DNA of 64,000 bases from Halomicrobium zhouii (GTDB lineage: Archaea > Halobacteriota > Halobacteria > Halobacteriales > Haloarculaceae). The translations under genes and the position numbers were made by a program. The notes under the pieces were generated by a model. The model did no database searches and had not been told where the DNA came from. It saw nothing but the letters and a program-made list of their open reading frames with translations. This document shows, one piece after another, positions 7,996 to 16,562 of the stretch. Positions within the stretch are counted from its first letter, which is position 1, and each line of letters starts with the position of its first letter. The DNA lies in contig NZ_FOZK01000005.1 of NCBI RefSeq assembly GCF_900114435.1, positions 62,001 to 126,000 on the forward strand. The letters run 5' to 3'.

Positions 7996-8829
7996 ATGTC
8001 CGAGTCCACCACTGTCCGGCGGGCGGAGTCGCCGCTGGACGTCTCGTTCTCCGAGGACGAACTGGCGGCCCACCGCGAGCACATCACCGGGTTCATCGAG
8101 TCGATGGTCGCGGAGGCGGGGGCCGACGGGGCGGTCATCGGCCTCTCCGGCGGCATCGACAGCACGCTCACGGCCTTCCTCGCCGTCGAGGCGCTGGGCG
8201 CCGATTCGGTGTACGGCCTCGTGATGCCCAGCGAGGTCAACCGGGAGGCGAACATGAGCGACGCCGAGCGCGTCGCCAGCGACCTGCTGGGCATCGAGTA
8301 CGACGTCGTCGGGATCGAACCCATCGTCGACACCTTCCTGGAGGCCTACCCCGACGCCGAGGGCGACACGATGGCGGAGGGCAACCTCATGGTCCGCACG
8401 CGCGCCGTGCTGAACTACCTCGCCGCCAACCACCGCAACGCGCTCGTGCTCGGCACCGGCAACAAGAGCGAGGCGCTGGTGGGCTACTTCACCAAGTACG
8501 GCGACGGCGCCGTCGACTGCCACCCCATCGCCAACCTCTACAAGGCCCAGGTCCGCCAGCTGGCCAAACACGTCGACGTCCCCGCCGACCTGGCCGAGAA
8601 GACCTCCTCGGCGGAGATGTGGGTCGGCCAGACCGACGAGGAGGAGATGGGGCTGGACTACCCGACGCTCGACTCCATCCTCGCGCTCCATATCGAGGGC
8701 GGCGTCTCCAAGTCCGCGACGGCGAAGGAGATCGGCGTCGACGAGGCCGCCGTCGAACGCGTCCGCGAACTCAACACCCAGAGCGAGCACAAGCGCCACG
8801 TCCCACCGGAGCCGGACCCGCTGTACTGA
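7996..8829 (+). CDS. nadE: NAD+ synthase
   Basis: The 277-residue protein is an N-type ATP pyrophosphatase of the NadE family and catalyses the last step of NAD synthesis (nicotinate adenine dinucleotide to NAD+). The ATP-binding P-loop SGGIDST is at about residues 50-56, and the family motifs GTGNKSEALVGYFTKYGDG and EKTSSAEMWVGQTDEEEMG follow. No glutaminase domain is fused, so ammonia is probably the direct nitrogen donor, as for short NadE enzymes. The ATG at 7996 (MSESTTVRR) is preferred over one nine codons upstream, as the extra residues look non-coding. It reads away from tRNA-Gly. Confidence 0.95.
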   Translation: MSESTTVRRAESPLDVSFSEDELAAHREHITGFIESMVAEAGADGAVIGLSGGIDSTLTAFLAVEALGADSVYGLVMPSEVNREANMSDAERVASDLLGIEYDVVGIEPIVDTFLEAYPDAEGDTMAEGNLMVRTRAVLNYLAANHRNALVLGTGNKSEALVGYFTKYGDGAVDCHPIANLYKAQVRQLAKHVDVPADLAEKTSSAEMWVGQTDEEEMGLDYPTLDSILALHIEGGVSKSATAKEIGVDEAAVERVRELNTQSEHKRHVPPEPDPLY

Positions 8830-8979
8830 GTGGGTTTAGCCCCGCTGATTGGAACGGTTGGATTAGCCATCACCGGGGCTGCCTTCGATCTGATCTTCAC
8901 TTCTGTCGAAGCTGTGGGCCGTGGTCGGTACAGGCTAACGAGCGACGGAACGAGAACAGAATTCCGATTACGATTTTGG

Positions 8980-8986
8980 TTTATAC
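8980..8986 (+). promoter_or_regulatory. TATA box of small membrane-protein gene
   Basis: TTTATAC in an AT-rich stretch, about 39 nt before the ATG at 9022, implies a leader of roughly ten nucleotides. Confidence 0.5.
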
Positions 8987-9021
8987 CAGGATTAATTTAT
9001 GGGTGAAATGTACCGTTCATT

Positions 9022-9195
9022 ATGGCTGCTAATAATTCAATCTGGCTTGATATCCTCGCTGCTCTTAGAGGGATCGTATTACTACTCTTTGCCCTCCAAT
9101 TGACTGTAATTGGTGTCTTCGCAGGTGATGGTTCGTTCTTTTTACTCCTCGCAGGATTTTTTATTGGTGTGATTGCAATTCTGTCGATATACTGA
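9022..9195 (+). CDS. Small AT-rich two-helix membrane protein
   Basis: This frame encodes 57 residues from ATG to TGA: a short polar start (MAANNSIWLD), a first hydrophobic helix (about residues 11-34), a GDGS turn and a second helix (about 38-55) ending SIY. The stretch 8930-9200 is clearly richer in A and T than its surroundings and uses codons such as AAT, ATT and TTT that neighbours avoid, a sign of foreign origin or relaxed selection. A TATA box is placed suitably. I do not recognise a family; tiny membrane proteins of this kind are common in haloarchaea and usually uncharacterised. Confidence 0.6.
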   Translation: MAANNSIWLDILAALRGIVLLLFALQLTVIGVFAGDGSFFLLLAGFFIGVIAILSIY

Positions 9196-9318
9196 TCTGG
9201 AAGCGCCCTCTATCGTGGAATCCTCAGTGCTCAGTTTACGCACTGCTGGACCACTCGGTTCACCTGATCACGACTGCGTAGCGAAGGCCAAACTCGAGCG
9301 AAACCACCCGCTCACTCC

Positions 9319-10026
9319 CTATCGCGGCCGGACCGGATTCTCGGGGCCGCGGCCGATGAACTCGGCCGTGAACTGGCGGACGGTCTCGGGGTCGTACTCG
9401 TCCATCGTCAGGCGCTTCTCCCAGGCCGTCAGGACGTAGGCCGCCTCGGGGTCGTCCTCGGGATTCGGGACGGCGATGAATCCCTGCCAAGTACCCGTGT
9501 GCGTCTGGGCGTAGGACCGGAGGTTCTCCTCGGCCTCGGGACTCAGCTGGTCGGGGTCGTAGTAGACGACGATGTGGCCGTGTTCGAGCGAGTGGACGAG
9601 CAGCCCGTAGGGCTGGGGCTCCTCGTAGAAGCCCGCGTTCACGACGCCGAAGTAGTGGGTGCCGCCGGTCGGGGGCGTCCGCTCGTAGTCGATGTCCGTC
9701 CCCTCTTCGACGTGGTTGTTGCCGGACGACGGTTCGTTCTGGACCTGCGAGATGACCGCCTGGTCGCCGCGGTTCGGGAGGTCGGTGGCGCCGCCGCCGC
9801 CCGACCCCGCGAACAGCGTCAGGTAGGCGACGAGTCCCAGCCCGACGACGAGGACGAGGCCGAGGACGGCGGGGCCGGTCGGGATGGCACTCCCGCTGTC
9901 GCTCTCGAGATCGTCGACTCGTCGCTGGTCGATCGAGCCGAGCTCTCCCTCGTGTGCGTCCCGGAGGTGAGCCAGGTAGGAGTCCTCGTCCTCGAACGTC
10001 GCGTCGCAGTAGTCGCACTCCGGCAT
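9319..10026 (-). CDS. DUF3105 membrane protein with N-terminal C2H2 zinc finger
   Basis: The 235-residue protein begins with a C2H2 finger (CDYC...HLRDAH, about residues 4-25). A polar linker, one membrane helix (about 50-72, AVLGLVLVVGLGLVAYLTLF) and a DUF3105 domain (about 95-230) follow, with family signatures PPTGGTHYF, LVHSLEHGHIVVYYDP and TAWEKRL. The His-rich LEHGH motif suggests a metal site, but DUF3105 has no assigned function. By topology the finger should be cytoplasmic and DUF3105 outside, an unusual arrangement. The ATG at 10026 (MPECDYC) gives the shortest form with an intact finger; one ten codons upstream is also possible. Confidence 0.85.
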   Translation of the reverse strand: MPECDYCDATFEDEDSYLAHLRDAHEGELGSIDQRRVDDLESDSGSAIPTGPAVLGLVLVVGLGLVAYLTLFAGSGGGGATDLPNRGDQAVISQVQNEPSSGNNHVEEGTDIDYERTPPTGGTHYFGVVNAGFYEEPQPYGLLVHSLEHGHIVVYYDPDQLSPEAEENLRSYAQTHTGTWQGFIAVPNPEDDPEAAYVLTAWEKRLTMDEYDPETVRQFTAEFIGRGPENPVRPR

Positions 10027-10095
10027 TGGTCCACCGTGGGCGCTAGAAGGATTCAACTGTTACGCTTCCAACGATATACGAATCGACAGGCCCAG

Positions 10096-10782
10096 TTACC
10101 CATCCTCGTCAGACCGTGTGCCGACCAGGTCGGCGAAGGTCTGCCGTTCGCGTTCCTCCTGGCTCGTGGGGTCCGCCGGATTCCGGAGCAGTTCGGCCAC
10201 TGCGCGGACCGCGTCGTGGTCGTTGGCGGCTATCTCCTTTGCGACGGTCCTGGGGTCCTCGACGACGCGGGAGACCAGGCCCACCGCCCTCGCTTCCTCG
10301 GCGTCGAGGGCGCGACCGGAGAGGGCCAGGTCCGCTGCGACGCCGCGGCCGACGACGTCGGGGAGGCGGGCCGTCCCACCCCAGGCGCCGAACAGTCCCA
10401 GCGAGACGCCGCTCTCGGCCAGCGTCGCGTCGGGCGTACAGACCCGGACGTCGCAGGCGAGGGCGAGTTCCACGCCACCGCCGCGGGCCGCGCCGTCGAT
10501 TCCGGCGACGGTCGCCCCGTCGTAGGTGGCGAGCGCGCGAGCGACGTCCTGGCCCGCGGCGGCGAACTCGGCCGCCTCGCGCGTTTTCAGCCCGTCGACG
10601 ACGTCGAGGTCTGCACCGGCGCAGAACGCCTCGCCCGCGCCGTGGAGGTAGAGGACGGGCGCCGACGCGTCGTCGACGGCATCTCCGAGCTCGGCCAGCC
10701 CCTCGCGGGTGAGCGCGTTGCGGCGCTGTGGGCGGTCGAGCGTCACCACAGCGACGTCGCCGTCGGTGGCCGCGTGAATCAC
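10096..10782 (-). CDS. Enoyl-CoA hydratase/isomerase family protein
   Basis: The 228-residue protein is a crotonase-fold enzyme. It shows the N-terminal VVTLDRPQRRNALT motif, the first oxyanion-hole segment LHGAGEAFCAGADLD (about residues 48-62) and the second one GAARGGGVELALACDVRV (about 98-115). The glutamate positions expected for a hydratase are not clearly conserved, so hydratase, isomerase or another acyl-CoA reaction is possible. It is somewhat shorter than the usual 255-260 residues. It is divergent from the gene at 10844 across a 61-bp spacer that must hold both promoters. Confidence 0.88.
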   Translation of the reverse strand: MIHAATDGDVAVVTLDRPQRRNALTREGLAELGDAVDDASAPVLYLHGAGEAFCAGADLDVVDGLKTREAAEFAAAGQDVARALATYDGATVAGIDGAARGGGVELALACDVRVCTPDATLAESGVSLGLFGAWGGTARLPDVVGRGVAADLALSGRALDAEEARAVGLVSRVVEDPRTVAKEIAANDHDAVRAVAELLRNPADPTSQEERERQTFADLVGTRSDEDG

Positions 10783-10843
10783 GGTTCACTGGTGCCTCGG
10801 CGTTTCCAAAGGTCTTTGGCCTCCCCGTCGTTACCGTGAATCA

Positions 10844-11548
10844 ATGGAGGAAGCCGCGGCGGTCCGCCGGGCCGCGCTGGCGGCGGTCGAAGACGTCGAA
10901 CCCGACCGCCTCCACGCCCGGATCGAGGACCGTCTCGACACCGCGTCGGTGACGCCGGGTGTTCTCACACTCGCCAGTGCCCGCGCAGTCCGCGAGGAGT
11001 CCGTCGAGCGCCTCTCCGAGCGCGCCGCCGGCGTCCAGCTCATCTACGAGGGGCTCGGCCTCACGCGGACGCTCGCCCACGAGGACCCCTGGGCCGACGC
11101 CGACGTCAGGCCGGCCGAGAACGGCCACGACGAGTCGGCGAGCCCTGCGTCGCAGACGCAGCGCGACGAGGCCGACCTGGACATCCTCATCGCCGACATC
11201 CTCGTCTCCCGGGGGTTCTACCTGCTCGCCCGGACCGAGGCCGCCGAGGCCGCCGTCGCCGTCGTCCGCGCCTTCGGCACGGACCAGACCGTCCGCCGCG
11301 TGACCGGCGACGACTCCCCCGACACCGACCTGGAGGCCGACGTCCTCGAACTCGCCGTCGTCGCCGGGACGACCGCCGCCGGCGGCCGCGCCCCGGCCCG
11401 CCTGCGCGAGTACGCCACCGAACTGGCCGCCGACGGCCTCCCGCCGGTCGACCGCGTCGCCGAGGGCGACGTCCTGGAGTCGCTGGGCACGCTCGCCGGG
11501 ACGGAGCCGCCGGCCAGCGACGGCGTCCGCACCTCCGCCGACCACTAG
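10844..11548 (+). CDS. Haloarchaeal all-alpha hypothetical protein
   Basis: The 234-residue protein is predicted to be nearly all helix. The best-conserved looking part is DEADLDILIADILVSRGFYLLA (about residues 108-129), followed by helices with EAAEAAVAVVRAFG. The helical organisation and the LIADILVSRGFYLLA segment recall degenerate polyprenyl-synthase-like proteins, but the Asp-rich DDxxD motifs are absent, so this is only a resemblance. No membrane segments or signal peptide. It lies upstream of tRNA-Thr and divergent from the enoyl-CoA hydratase gene. I assign no function. Confidence 0.75.
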   Translation: MEEAAAVRRAALAAVEDVEPDRLHARIEDRLDTASVTPGVLTLASARAVREESVERLSERAAGVQLIYEGLGLTRTLAHEDPWADADVRPAENGHDESASPASQTQRDEADLDILIADILVSRGFYLLARTEAAEAAVAVVRAFGTDQTVRRVTGDDSPDTDLEADVLELAVVAGTTAAGGRAPARLREYATELAADGLPPVDRVAEGDVLESLGTLAGTEPPASDGVRTSADH

Positions 11549-11619
11549 TGAGAGGGATTCGCGTGCCCGCTCCCGAATCGAAACGACTAAAGACGACTCA
11601 GGGTAACCAAGAGATGCCT

Positions 11620-11691
11620 GCCTGGGTAGCTTAGCGGTAAAGCGCGTCCTTGGTAAGGACGAGAGCCCGGGTTCAAATCCCGGCCTAGGCT
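11620..11691 (+). tRNA. tRNA-Thr (anticodon GGU)
   Basis: The sequence folds as a cloverleaf. Acceptor GCCTGGG pairs with CCTAGGC (one G-T pair) and is followed by discriminator T. The anticodon arm is CGTCC-TTGGTAA-GGACG, giving anticodon GGT, and the T arm has loop GTTCAAATC. No encoded CCA and no intron. A weak TATA-like CGACTAAAG lies about 25-35 nt upstream. Confidence 0.95.
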
Positions 11692-11863
11692 CTTCTCGAA
11701 AAACAAATTGCGAGCGACGCGTTTCATCGCGCCGCGTCCCTGTTGTGGTTCGAGCCGTATCCGGGAGTTGAAGGAGACCAGCCCCAGACCCGGAACGGCC
11801 GAGCGACAGAGAGACCGCAGGCCCGGACCGTCTTCTTCCGGTTCGAATCCGTCCGCTCGTCCG

Positions 11864-12199
11864 CTATTCGCCCTGATCTTCGTCAGATCCCTCATCTTCC
11901 GCGTCGCTCTCCGGCTCCTCTGTAGCGGACTCCCCGTCCTCGGTCGGCCACTCGAACTCCACCTCCAGTTCCTGCTCGTCGTCGTCCTCCTCGAACTCGA
12001 CTTCCACCTCGAAACGCTCGGGAACGGTGACCGTCCCCTCGTCGCCACCGAGGTCCACGGTGCCGCTCTCGACGCCGTCGGCGAGGCGGCGGAGGACCGC
12101 CGCGCCCTGTTCGCGGTCCATGTCCCCTTCGAGTTCGAACTCCTCGTCGTCGTCCTCGGACTCCGCTCCTCCGTCCACGTCCTGGCTCTGGTCTGACAC
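11864..12199 (-). CDS. amphi-Trp domain protein
   Basis: From a GTG at 12199 this encodes 111 residues. After an acidic leader comes the amphi-Trp domain (about residues 20-86) with EFELEGDMDREQGAAVLRRL, then LADGVESGTVDLGG, VTVPERFEVEVEFEE and ELEVEFEWP. The tail (about 87-111) is almost all Glu, Asp, Ser and Gly. The domain is a small alpha/beta fold found mainly in haloarchaea with no established activity. The GTG is chosen because it starts at VSDQSQ, directly after non-coding sequence; the far longer open frame to 12844 is a shadow of the gene on the other strand. Confidence 0.8.
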   Translation of the reverse strand: MSDQSQDVDGGAESEDDDEEFELEGDMDREQGAAVLRRLADGVESGTVDLGGDEGTVTVPERFEVEVEFEEDDDEQELEVEFEWPTEDGESATEEPESDAEDEGSDEDQGE

Positions 12200-12301
12200 G
12201 AATGGTTCTTCGCACCCCGGGTTCAAAAAACTCGGATCGGACGCCGCGGTCGAGCCGTCTCGGCGACAACAATGATACCGGAGCCGTTCGAACGTGGTGG
12301 T

Positions 12302-12751
12302 ATGACACTCGACGTCGAGGTTCCCGACCCGCCGGCGCTGCGCGGCCCGCAGGACCCGGGCGACTACGACGCGGTCGAGGAGCTGGACGAGGAGACGGGC
12401 GGCAACTACCGCCGCGAGGAACTCGCCGCGCTCCTCGACCAGGGCGCGTGGGAGGCGGCCTTCACGGAGTGGGCCGAGCACACCTACCTGACCGAGGACC
12501 AGTTCCGGGCGGTCCGCGACGCCGGTCTGGTCGACGCCCTCGACCTCTACTGGAACCCCGCTGCCGAAGACGTCGGGTACCGGGCGCCGTCGGTGCCGGA
12601 TGACATGGCGGGGGCCGACGGCCCGCTCGACCGGACCGACGTCGAAGACGTCGAGGAGGCGCTGGACGAACTCGGCCGGACCGTGAGCGAGGCCCTGGAG
12701 AACGACTACATCCACCGGGACGGCGACGAGTTCGGCTACGACTGGGAGTGA
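12302..12751 (+). CDS. Acidic hypothetical protein (haloarchaeal)
   Basis: The 149-residue soluble protein starts MTLDVEVPDPPALRG and contains DYDAVEELDEETGGNYRRE, a helix AAFTEWAEHTYLTEDQFRAV and a second half with VDALDLYWNPAAEDVGYRAP. Its C-terminus DYIHRDGDEFGYDWE is rich in Tyr and Asp. I recognise no domain with an assigned function. The ATG at 12302 is preferred over one ten codons upstream (MIPEPFERGG). It lies 129 bp before the glycan cluster on the same strand and may or may not belong to it. Confidence 0.75.
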   Translation: MTLDVEVPDPPALRGPQDPGDYDAVEELDEETGGNYRREELAALLDQGAWEAAFTEWAEHTYLTEDQFRAVRDAGLVDALDLYWNPAAEDVGYRAPSVPDDMAGADGPLDRTDVEDVEEALDELGRTVSEALENDYIHRDGDEFGYDWE

Positions 12752-12880
12752 GCGCCGCCGGGTCGTCGGAGCGACGTCCCGCGAGAAGCGGGGCTCGACA
12801 GACGAGCGCAGCGACTCTCTCGGCGTCGTTCCGTCGCCGGGCACCGAAAGGCCTTGTATGTCGACGAACTAACAACTACC

Positions 12881-13894
12881 ATGGACAAGCAGGTGCTCGT
12901 CGTCGGCTGGGACGGGGCGACTGAGTCACACCTCGCCGAGTACGACCTCGAGTGGTACGGCGGGCTGGACCACGGCGGCGTGTTGCTCCCGGAGCCGTTC
13001 TGGCAGTCGAGAGAGATCGACAGCGGGAGCGCCTGGACGACGCTGACGACCGGGCTATCGACCCGGGAACACGGCGTCGCGATGCTCAGCGGGCTGATCG
13101 AGGACGAGCGCCGGTTCGACCTGTTCTCGTCGGTCGACCGGCTGATCCCGCGGAACCTGTTCGGCCGGCCGGCGCGGATCTGGGCGCGGCGGCAGGTGCT
13201 CGGTCGCCAGCCCACGAACGACGACATTCCGTACAAACGCGTCTGGCACTACGTCCCCGACTCGCTGGCGTTCGCCGTGCCGCTCACGTACCCGCCGAAA
13301 GAGACCGACGGCGTCACGGTCAGTGGCTTCCCCAGTCCGGAAGTGAGCGTCCAGCCGGAGTCGCTCGAGGCGTGGGTCCGGGAGCGCTACGACGGCGAAC
13401 CGTCGAAGTTCGACGACGCGGGCGAGATCCGCGAGGGCTACGTCGAGGACCTGTTCCGGACCCACGAGGCCGAACGCGACCTCGTCCTCGAGCTGGTCGA
13501 CCGCGAGGAGTTCAGGCTCCACTTCGTCGTCTTCACACTCCTCGACCGGTTGCTCCACGTCACCGACGACGAGGCGGTCATCGAGCGGGCCTACCGGACG
13601 ATGGACGAGACGACGGCCCGACTCGCGGACGCCATCGACCCGGACGACGTGCTCGTGGTCAGCGACCACGGGATGAAACACGACCCGCGCGGGAAGTGGG
13701 TCCACGTGCACGACGAGACGACGGGCATCTGGGCCGGGACGCGCCCTTGGGGCGTCGAGACGCACCTCGACGTGACGCCGGCGCTCGTCGAGTACTTCGG
13801 CCGTTACATGGGCGATCCGACGTACACGGCCCCCGAGACGGACGCGGAGCGCGAGCAGATGACGTCCCAGTTGCGCGATCTGGGATACCTGTAG
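12881..13894 (+). CDS. Alkaline-phosphatase superfamily phosphodiesterase-like protein
   Basis: The 337-residue protein has the type I phosphodiesterase/nucleotide pyrophosphatase layout: metal ligand in VVGWDGATESHL (about residues 6-17), nucleophile region GSAWTTLTTGLSTREHGV (about 48-66, with a Thr in the nucleophile position), and C-terminal metal-binding VVSDHGMKHDPRGKW (about 262-276). The family hydrolyses phosphate or sulfate esters or transfers phospho-groups using two metals. No signal peptide, so it is predicted cytoplasmic. It opens a cluster of glycosyltransferase, flippase and sulfatase genes, so modification of a glycan or its lipid carrier is inferred. Confidence 0.82.
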   Translation: MDKQVLVVGWDGATESHLAEYDLEWYGGLDHGGVLLPEPFWQSREIDSGSAWTTLTTGLSTREHGVAMLSGLIEDERRFDLFSSVDRLIPRNLFGRPARIWARRQVLGRQPTNDDIPYKRVWHYVPDSLAFAVPLTYPPKETDGVTVSGFPSPEVSVQPESLEAWVRERYDGEPSKFDDAGEIREGYVEDLFRTHEAERDLVLELVDREEFRLHFVVFTLLDRLLHVTDDEAVIERAYRTMDETTARLADAIDPDDVLVVSDHGMKHDPRGKWVHVHDETTGIWAGTRPWGVETHLDVTPALVEYFGRYMGDPTYTAPETDAEREQMTSQLRDLGYL

Positions 13895-14089
13895 GGTCGC
13901 TCGCCGACTCGTCGACGGCGCTTTTCGCGGTTCGCCGGTCTCTCGCTGTCGGTCTCTCGCCGCTGAGGCCGGCCGCCCCTCCCGAATCTATTAGTAGTCA
14001 GAAAGCTAACATGCTGGCAGACGCGGTATCGCCGACGCAACTGCCCTGCCCGAATCTCCACCGACCCTTCGACCCCTGCCGACTCATCG

Positions 14090-15004
14090 ATGTCCCACAT
14101 CGCAGACGCCTACACCACTGTACAGTACGTCCTCGACGAAGTCCGTGAACACGGCGCCTCGGCCACCTGGTGGAAGAGCAGATTCCTCCACCGGATAGCC
14201 GGCGGGCTCTGGTTCCGCCGGGTCGAGGGAAACACCGGCGAGTACGTGATGGCGAAGGACTGGGACAACCTCCTCGTCCTCGACGCCTGTCGGTTCGACC
14301 TCTACCGGGACGTCGCCGATCCGAACTGCGAGAGCGTCCGTTCGCGTGGCGCGTCGACGCCCGAGTGGGTCGCGGAGAACTTCGAGGGTCGGTCGTTCCC
14401 CGAGACGGTGTACGTCACCGCGAACCCGTACGTCTCGACCATCACCGAAGACGAGTTCCACGCCAGGTACGACGTGTGGGAGGAGGGGTGGGACGACGAG
14501 GAGGGGACCGTCCTCCCCGAAGTCCTCGCCGAGCGGAGCCGGGAAATCGCGGAGATGCATCCCGACAAGCGACTGATCGTCCACTTCATGCAGCCCCACC
14601 AGCCGTTCGTCGGGAGCGACCTCCCCGGGAGTTTCTGGAACGTCGACGAATCTCCCTGGGACGCCCTGCAACACGGCACCGTCGACCGATCGGCCGTTCT
14701 GGAGGCGTACGCCGACAACCTCCGGGTCGTGTACCCGGTCGCGAGGGAGCTCGGCCTGGACCTCCCGGGCAAGTCGGTCCTCACTGCCGACCACGGCAAC
14801 ATGCTCGGCGAACGCGTCTGGCCGTTCCCCGTCCGGGACTACGGCCACCGGAAGTCGATATACACGCCCGGGAACGTCCGCGTCCCCTGGGACGAGTTGC
14901 CTTTCGAGTCCCGGAAGACGATCACGGCGGGAGACACGATGGTGGAGAGCGACGTCACGGCCGACGTGACCGAGAGACTGGCCGATCTCGGGTACGTGAC
15001 GTAG
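14090..15004 (+). CDS. Alkaline-phosphatase superfamily / sulfatase-like protein of the glycan cluster
   Basis: The 304-residue protein has an N-terminal helical part, then WDNLLVLDACRFDLYRDV (about residues 58-75) with the first metal Asp. Later come LIVHFMQPHQPFVG (about 160-174) and the metal motif VLTADHGNMLGERV (about 230-243), followed by DYGHRKSIYTPGNVRVP. This is the sulfatase/phosphoglycerol-transferase pattern of the superfamily, but the usual CxPxR nucleophile motif is not evident. Close relatives occur in haloarchaeal cell-surface glycan loci. It lies 2 bp before the GT4 gene, so the two form an operon. Confidence 0.75.
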   Translation: MSHIADAYTTVQYVLDEVREHGASATWWKSRFLHRIAGGLWFRRVEGNTGEYVMAKDWDNLLVLDACRFDLYRDVADPNCESVRSRGASTPEWVAENFEGRSFPETVYVTANPYVSTITEDEFHARYDVWEEGWDDEEGTVLPEVLAERSREIAEMHPDKRLIVHFMQPHQPFVGSDLPGSFWNVDESPWDALQHGTVDRSAVLEAYADNLRVVYPVARELGLDLPGKSVLTADHGNMLGERVWPFPVRDYGHRKSIYTPGNVRVPWDELPFESRKTITAGDTMVESDVTADVTERLADLGYVT

Positions 15005-15005
15005 C

Positions 15006-16007
15006 ATGCTCCGGGAACCGACGACCACCCCGACGCTGGCGGAACCGACGGCCATCTGGTTCGACACGCACTACGACAGCAAGAGCAGCGGCCTGTACTG
15101 CATCGAGCAGATAAAGTCGTACGTGCTCGAGGACGAGCACGCCTTCGAGGTCGACGAGTGGCGGGACGCGGATCTCGTCCACCTCAACACTATCCCCTTC
15201 CGCCGCCGGGACGTCGGCGTCTGGCGCTCGTCGAAGCCGATGGTCGTCACCCAGCACGGCGGCTACCACTGGTGGCGCTCGCGCCGCGACCTCCTGGAAC
15301 GCCCCGACCACCGGATCTTCCTGCTCATGCGGGCGATATTCCGGCTCACGTCCCGTCGGCCACAGCGGATCGGTTTCAGCACCGAGTACACCAGGCGACT
15401 CGCGGTAGAGCGGGGCGGCGTTCCGGCCGACCGGACGCAGGTGATCCCGCTCGGCCGGAGCGAGGAGTACGAGGACAAGGGGCCGACGGACACGGCCGAC
15501 CCGTTCGTGCTGGTCGTCGTCAACAACCGGAATCCGCGCAAGAACGTCCCCACCATCGTCGAGACGATGGCTGAACTGTCCGACGTCCGGTTCGTCCTCC
15601 CCGGAAAGATGTGGGCCGACTACCCCCACGACCTGCCGTCGAACGCCGAGGTGACGGGGTACGTCGCCGAGGAGACCCTGATCGACTACTACAACCGCGC
15701 CTCGGCGCTCTACCTGCCGACGCTGTACGAGGGCTTCGGCCTGCCGTTCGTCGAAGCGATGGCCTGCGGGACGGCGGTGGTCACGACCCGTCGCGGCTCG
15801 CCGCTGGAGGTGTGTGGCGACGCCGCGGCGTACGTCGACGACCCGATGGACGCGACCGAACACGCCGCCCTGTTGCGCCGCCTCGTCGAGGACGACGACT
15901 ACCGGGCCGTGCTCGAAGCCCGCGGCCGGGAGCGCGCCGAGGCGTTCTCCTGGGAGAAGACGGCCAACACCTACCTGCAGGTCTACGACGACGTCCTGTA
16001 CCAGTGA
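15006..16007 (+). CDS. Glycosyltransferase family 4 protein
   Basis: The 333-residue protein is a GT-B-fold retaining glycosyltransferase. The C-terminal half shows FVLVVVNNRNPRKNVPTIVE (about residues 163-182) and the donor-sugar signature TLYEGFGLPFVEAMACGTAVV (about 239-259), where the two Glu residues of the EX7E-type motif bind the nucleotide sugar. No membrane segment, so it is a soluble or peripheral cytoplasmic enzyme. It presumably adds a sugar to a lipid-linked oligosaccharide; the sugar cannot be told. It starts 2 bp after the upstream stop, and its own stop overlaps the next gene's ATG. Confidence 0.88.
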   Translation: MLREPTTTPTLAEPTAIWFDTHYDSKSSGLYCIEQIKSYVLEDEHAFEVDEWRDADLVHLNTIPFRRRDVGVWRSSKPMVVTQHGGYHWWRSRRDLLERPDHRIFLLMRAIFRLTSRRPQRIGFSTEYTRRLAVERGGVPADRTQVIPLGRSEEYEDKGPTDTADPFVLVVVNNRNPRKNVPTIVETMAELSDVRFVLPGKMWADYPHDLPSNAEVTGYVAEETLIDYYNRASALYLPTLYEGFGLPFVEAMACGTAVVTTRRGSPLEVCGDAAAYVDDPMDATEHAALLRRLVEDDDYRAVLEARGRERAEAFSWEKTANTYLQVYDDVLYQ

Positions 16008-16558
16008 TGGCCAGCCAGCGGACCCTCGAACTCGGCGGCGGCGAGAACCCGGCGACCGACGGGGTGAACGTCGACGTCGCCGCGGTGCCGGGCGTCGACG
16101 TCGTCGCGGACGTCACCGAGGAGTGGCCCTTCGAGCGGGATTCGTTCGACCGGATCGAGGCTCACCACGTCCTCGAACACCTCCCCCACGACGACCTCCC
16201 GACGGTGTTCCGCCAGGTCGCCGAGACCCTCCGGGACGACGGCGAGTTCTACGCCGAGGTCCCGCTGGCTCACAGCCGGAGCGCCAAGAACGACCCCACC
16301 CACCGGTCGACGTGGTACTGGCGGACGCCGATGTACTACACCGCCGAGGACGAGCTGTCCTACGAGGTCGGGGCCGACGCCGGGCTGACCGTCGTTCACC
16401 GGCACGTCCGGCTGTTCGGAACCTCCGGCAAGTGGTACGCGCGACCGCCGTCCTGGCTCCTCAAGCAGCTTTCGAGGCGGAACCCGTCGCTGATCGAATT
16501 CGTGAAACTACCCTACGTGACGGGCGTGCTCGAGTTCACGATGCGCAAACGGGGGTGA
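16007..16558 (+). CDS. SAM-dependent methyltransferase (type 11)
   Basis: The 183-residue protein has the motif I segment LELGGGENPATDGVNVDV (about residues 6-23). EWPFERDSFDRIEAHHVLEHLPHDDLP carries the VLEHL motif typical of Methyltransf_11 (about 52-62). The N-terminus is short, so the domain begins almost at the ATG, which overlaps the upstream stop (TGATG). By context it may methylate a sugar of the glycan made by this cluster. A shadow frame in the same phase runs back to 15611 and is rejected because it lies inside the glycosyltransferase gene. Confidence 0.85.
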   Translation: MASQRTLELGGGENPATDGVNVDVAAVPGVDVVADVTEEWPFERDSFDRIEAHHVLEHLPHDDLPTVFRQVAETLRDDGEFYAEVPLAHSRSAKNDPTHRSTWYWRTPMYYTAEDELSYEVGADAGLTVVHRHVRLFGTSGKWYARPPSWLLKQLSRRNPSLIEFVKLPYVTGVLEFTMRKRG

Positions 16559-16562
16559 ATCG

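Noticed and set aside
11700-11863. Another tRNA or small RNA downstream of tRNA-Thr (GGTTCGAATCC near 11840)
   Set aside because: Only a T-loop-like stretch is present; no acceptor or anticodon arm can be formed around it.
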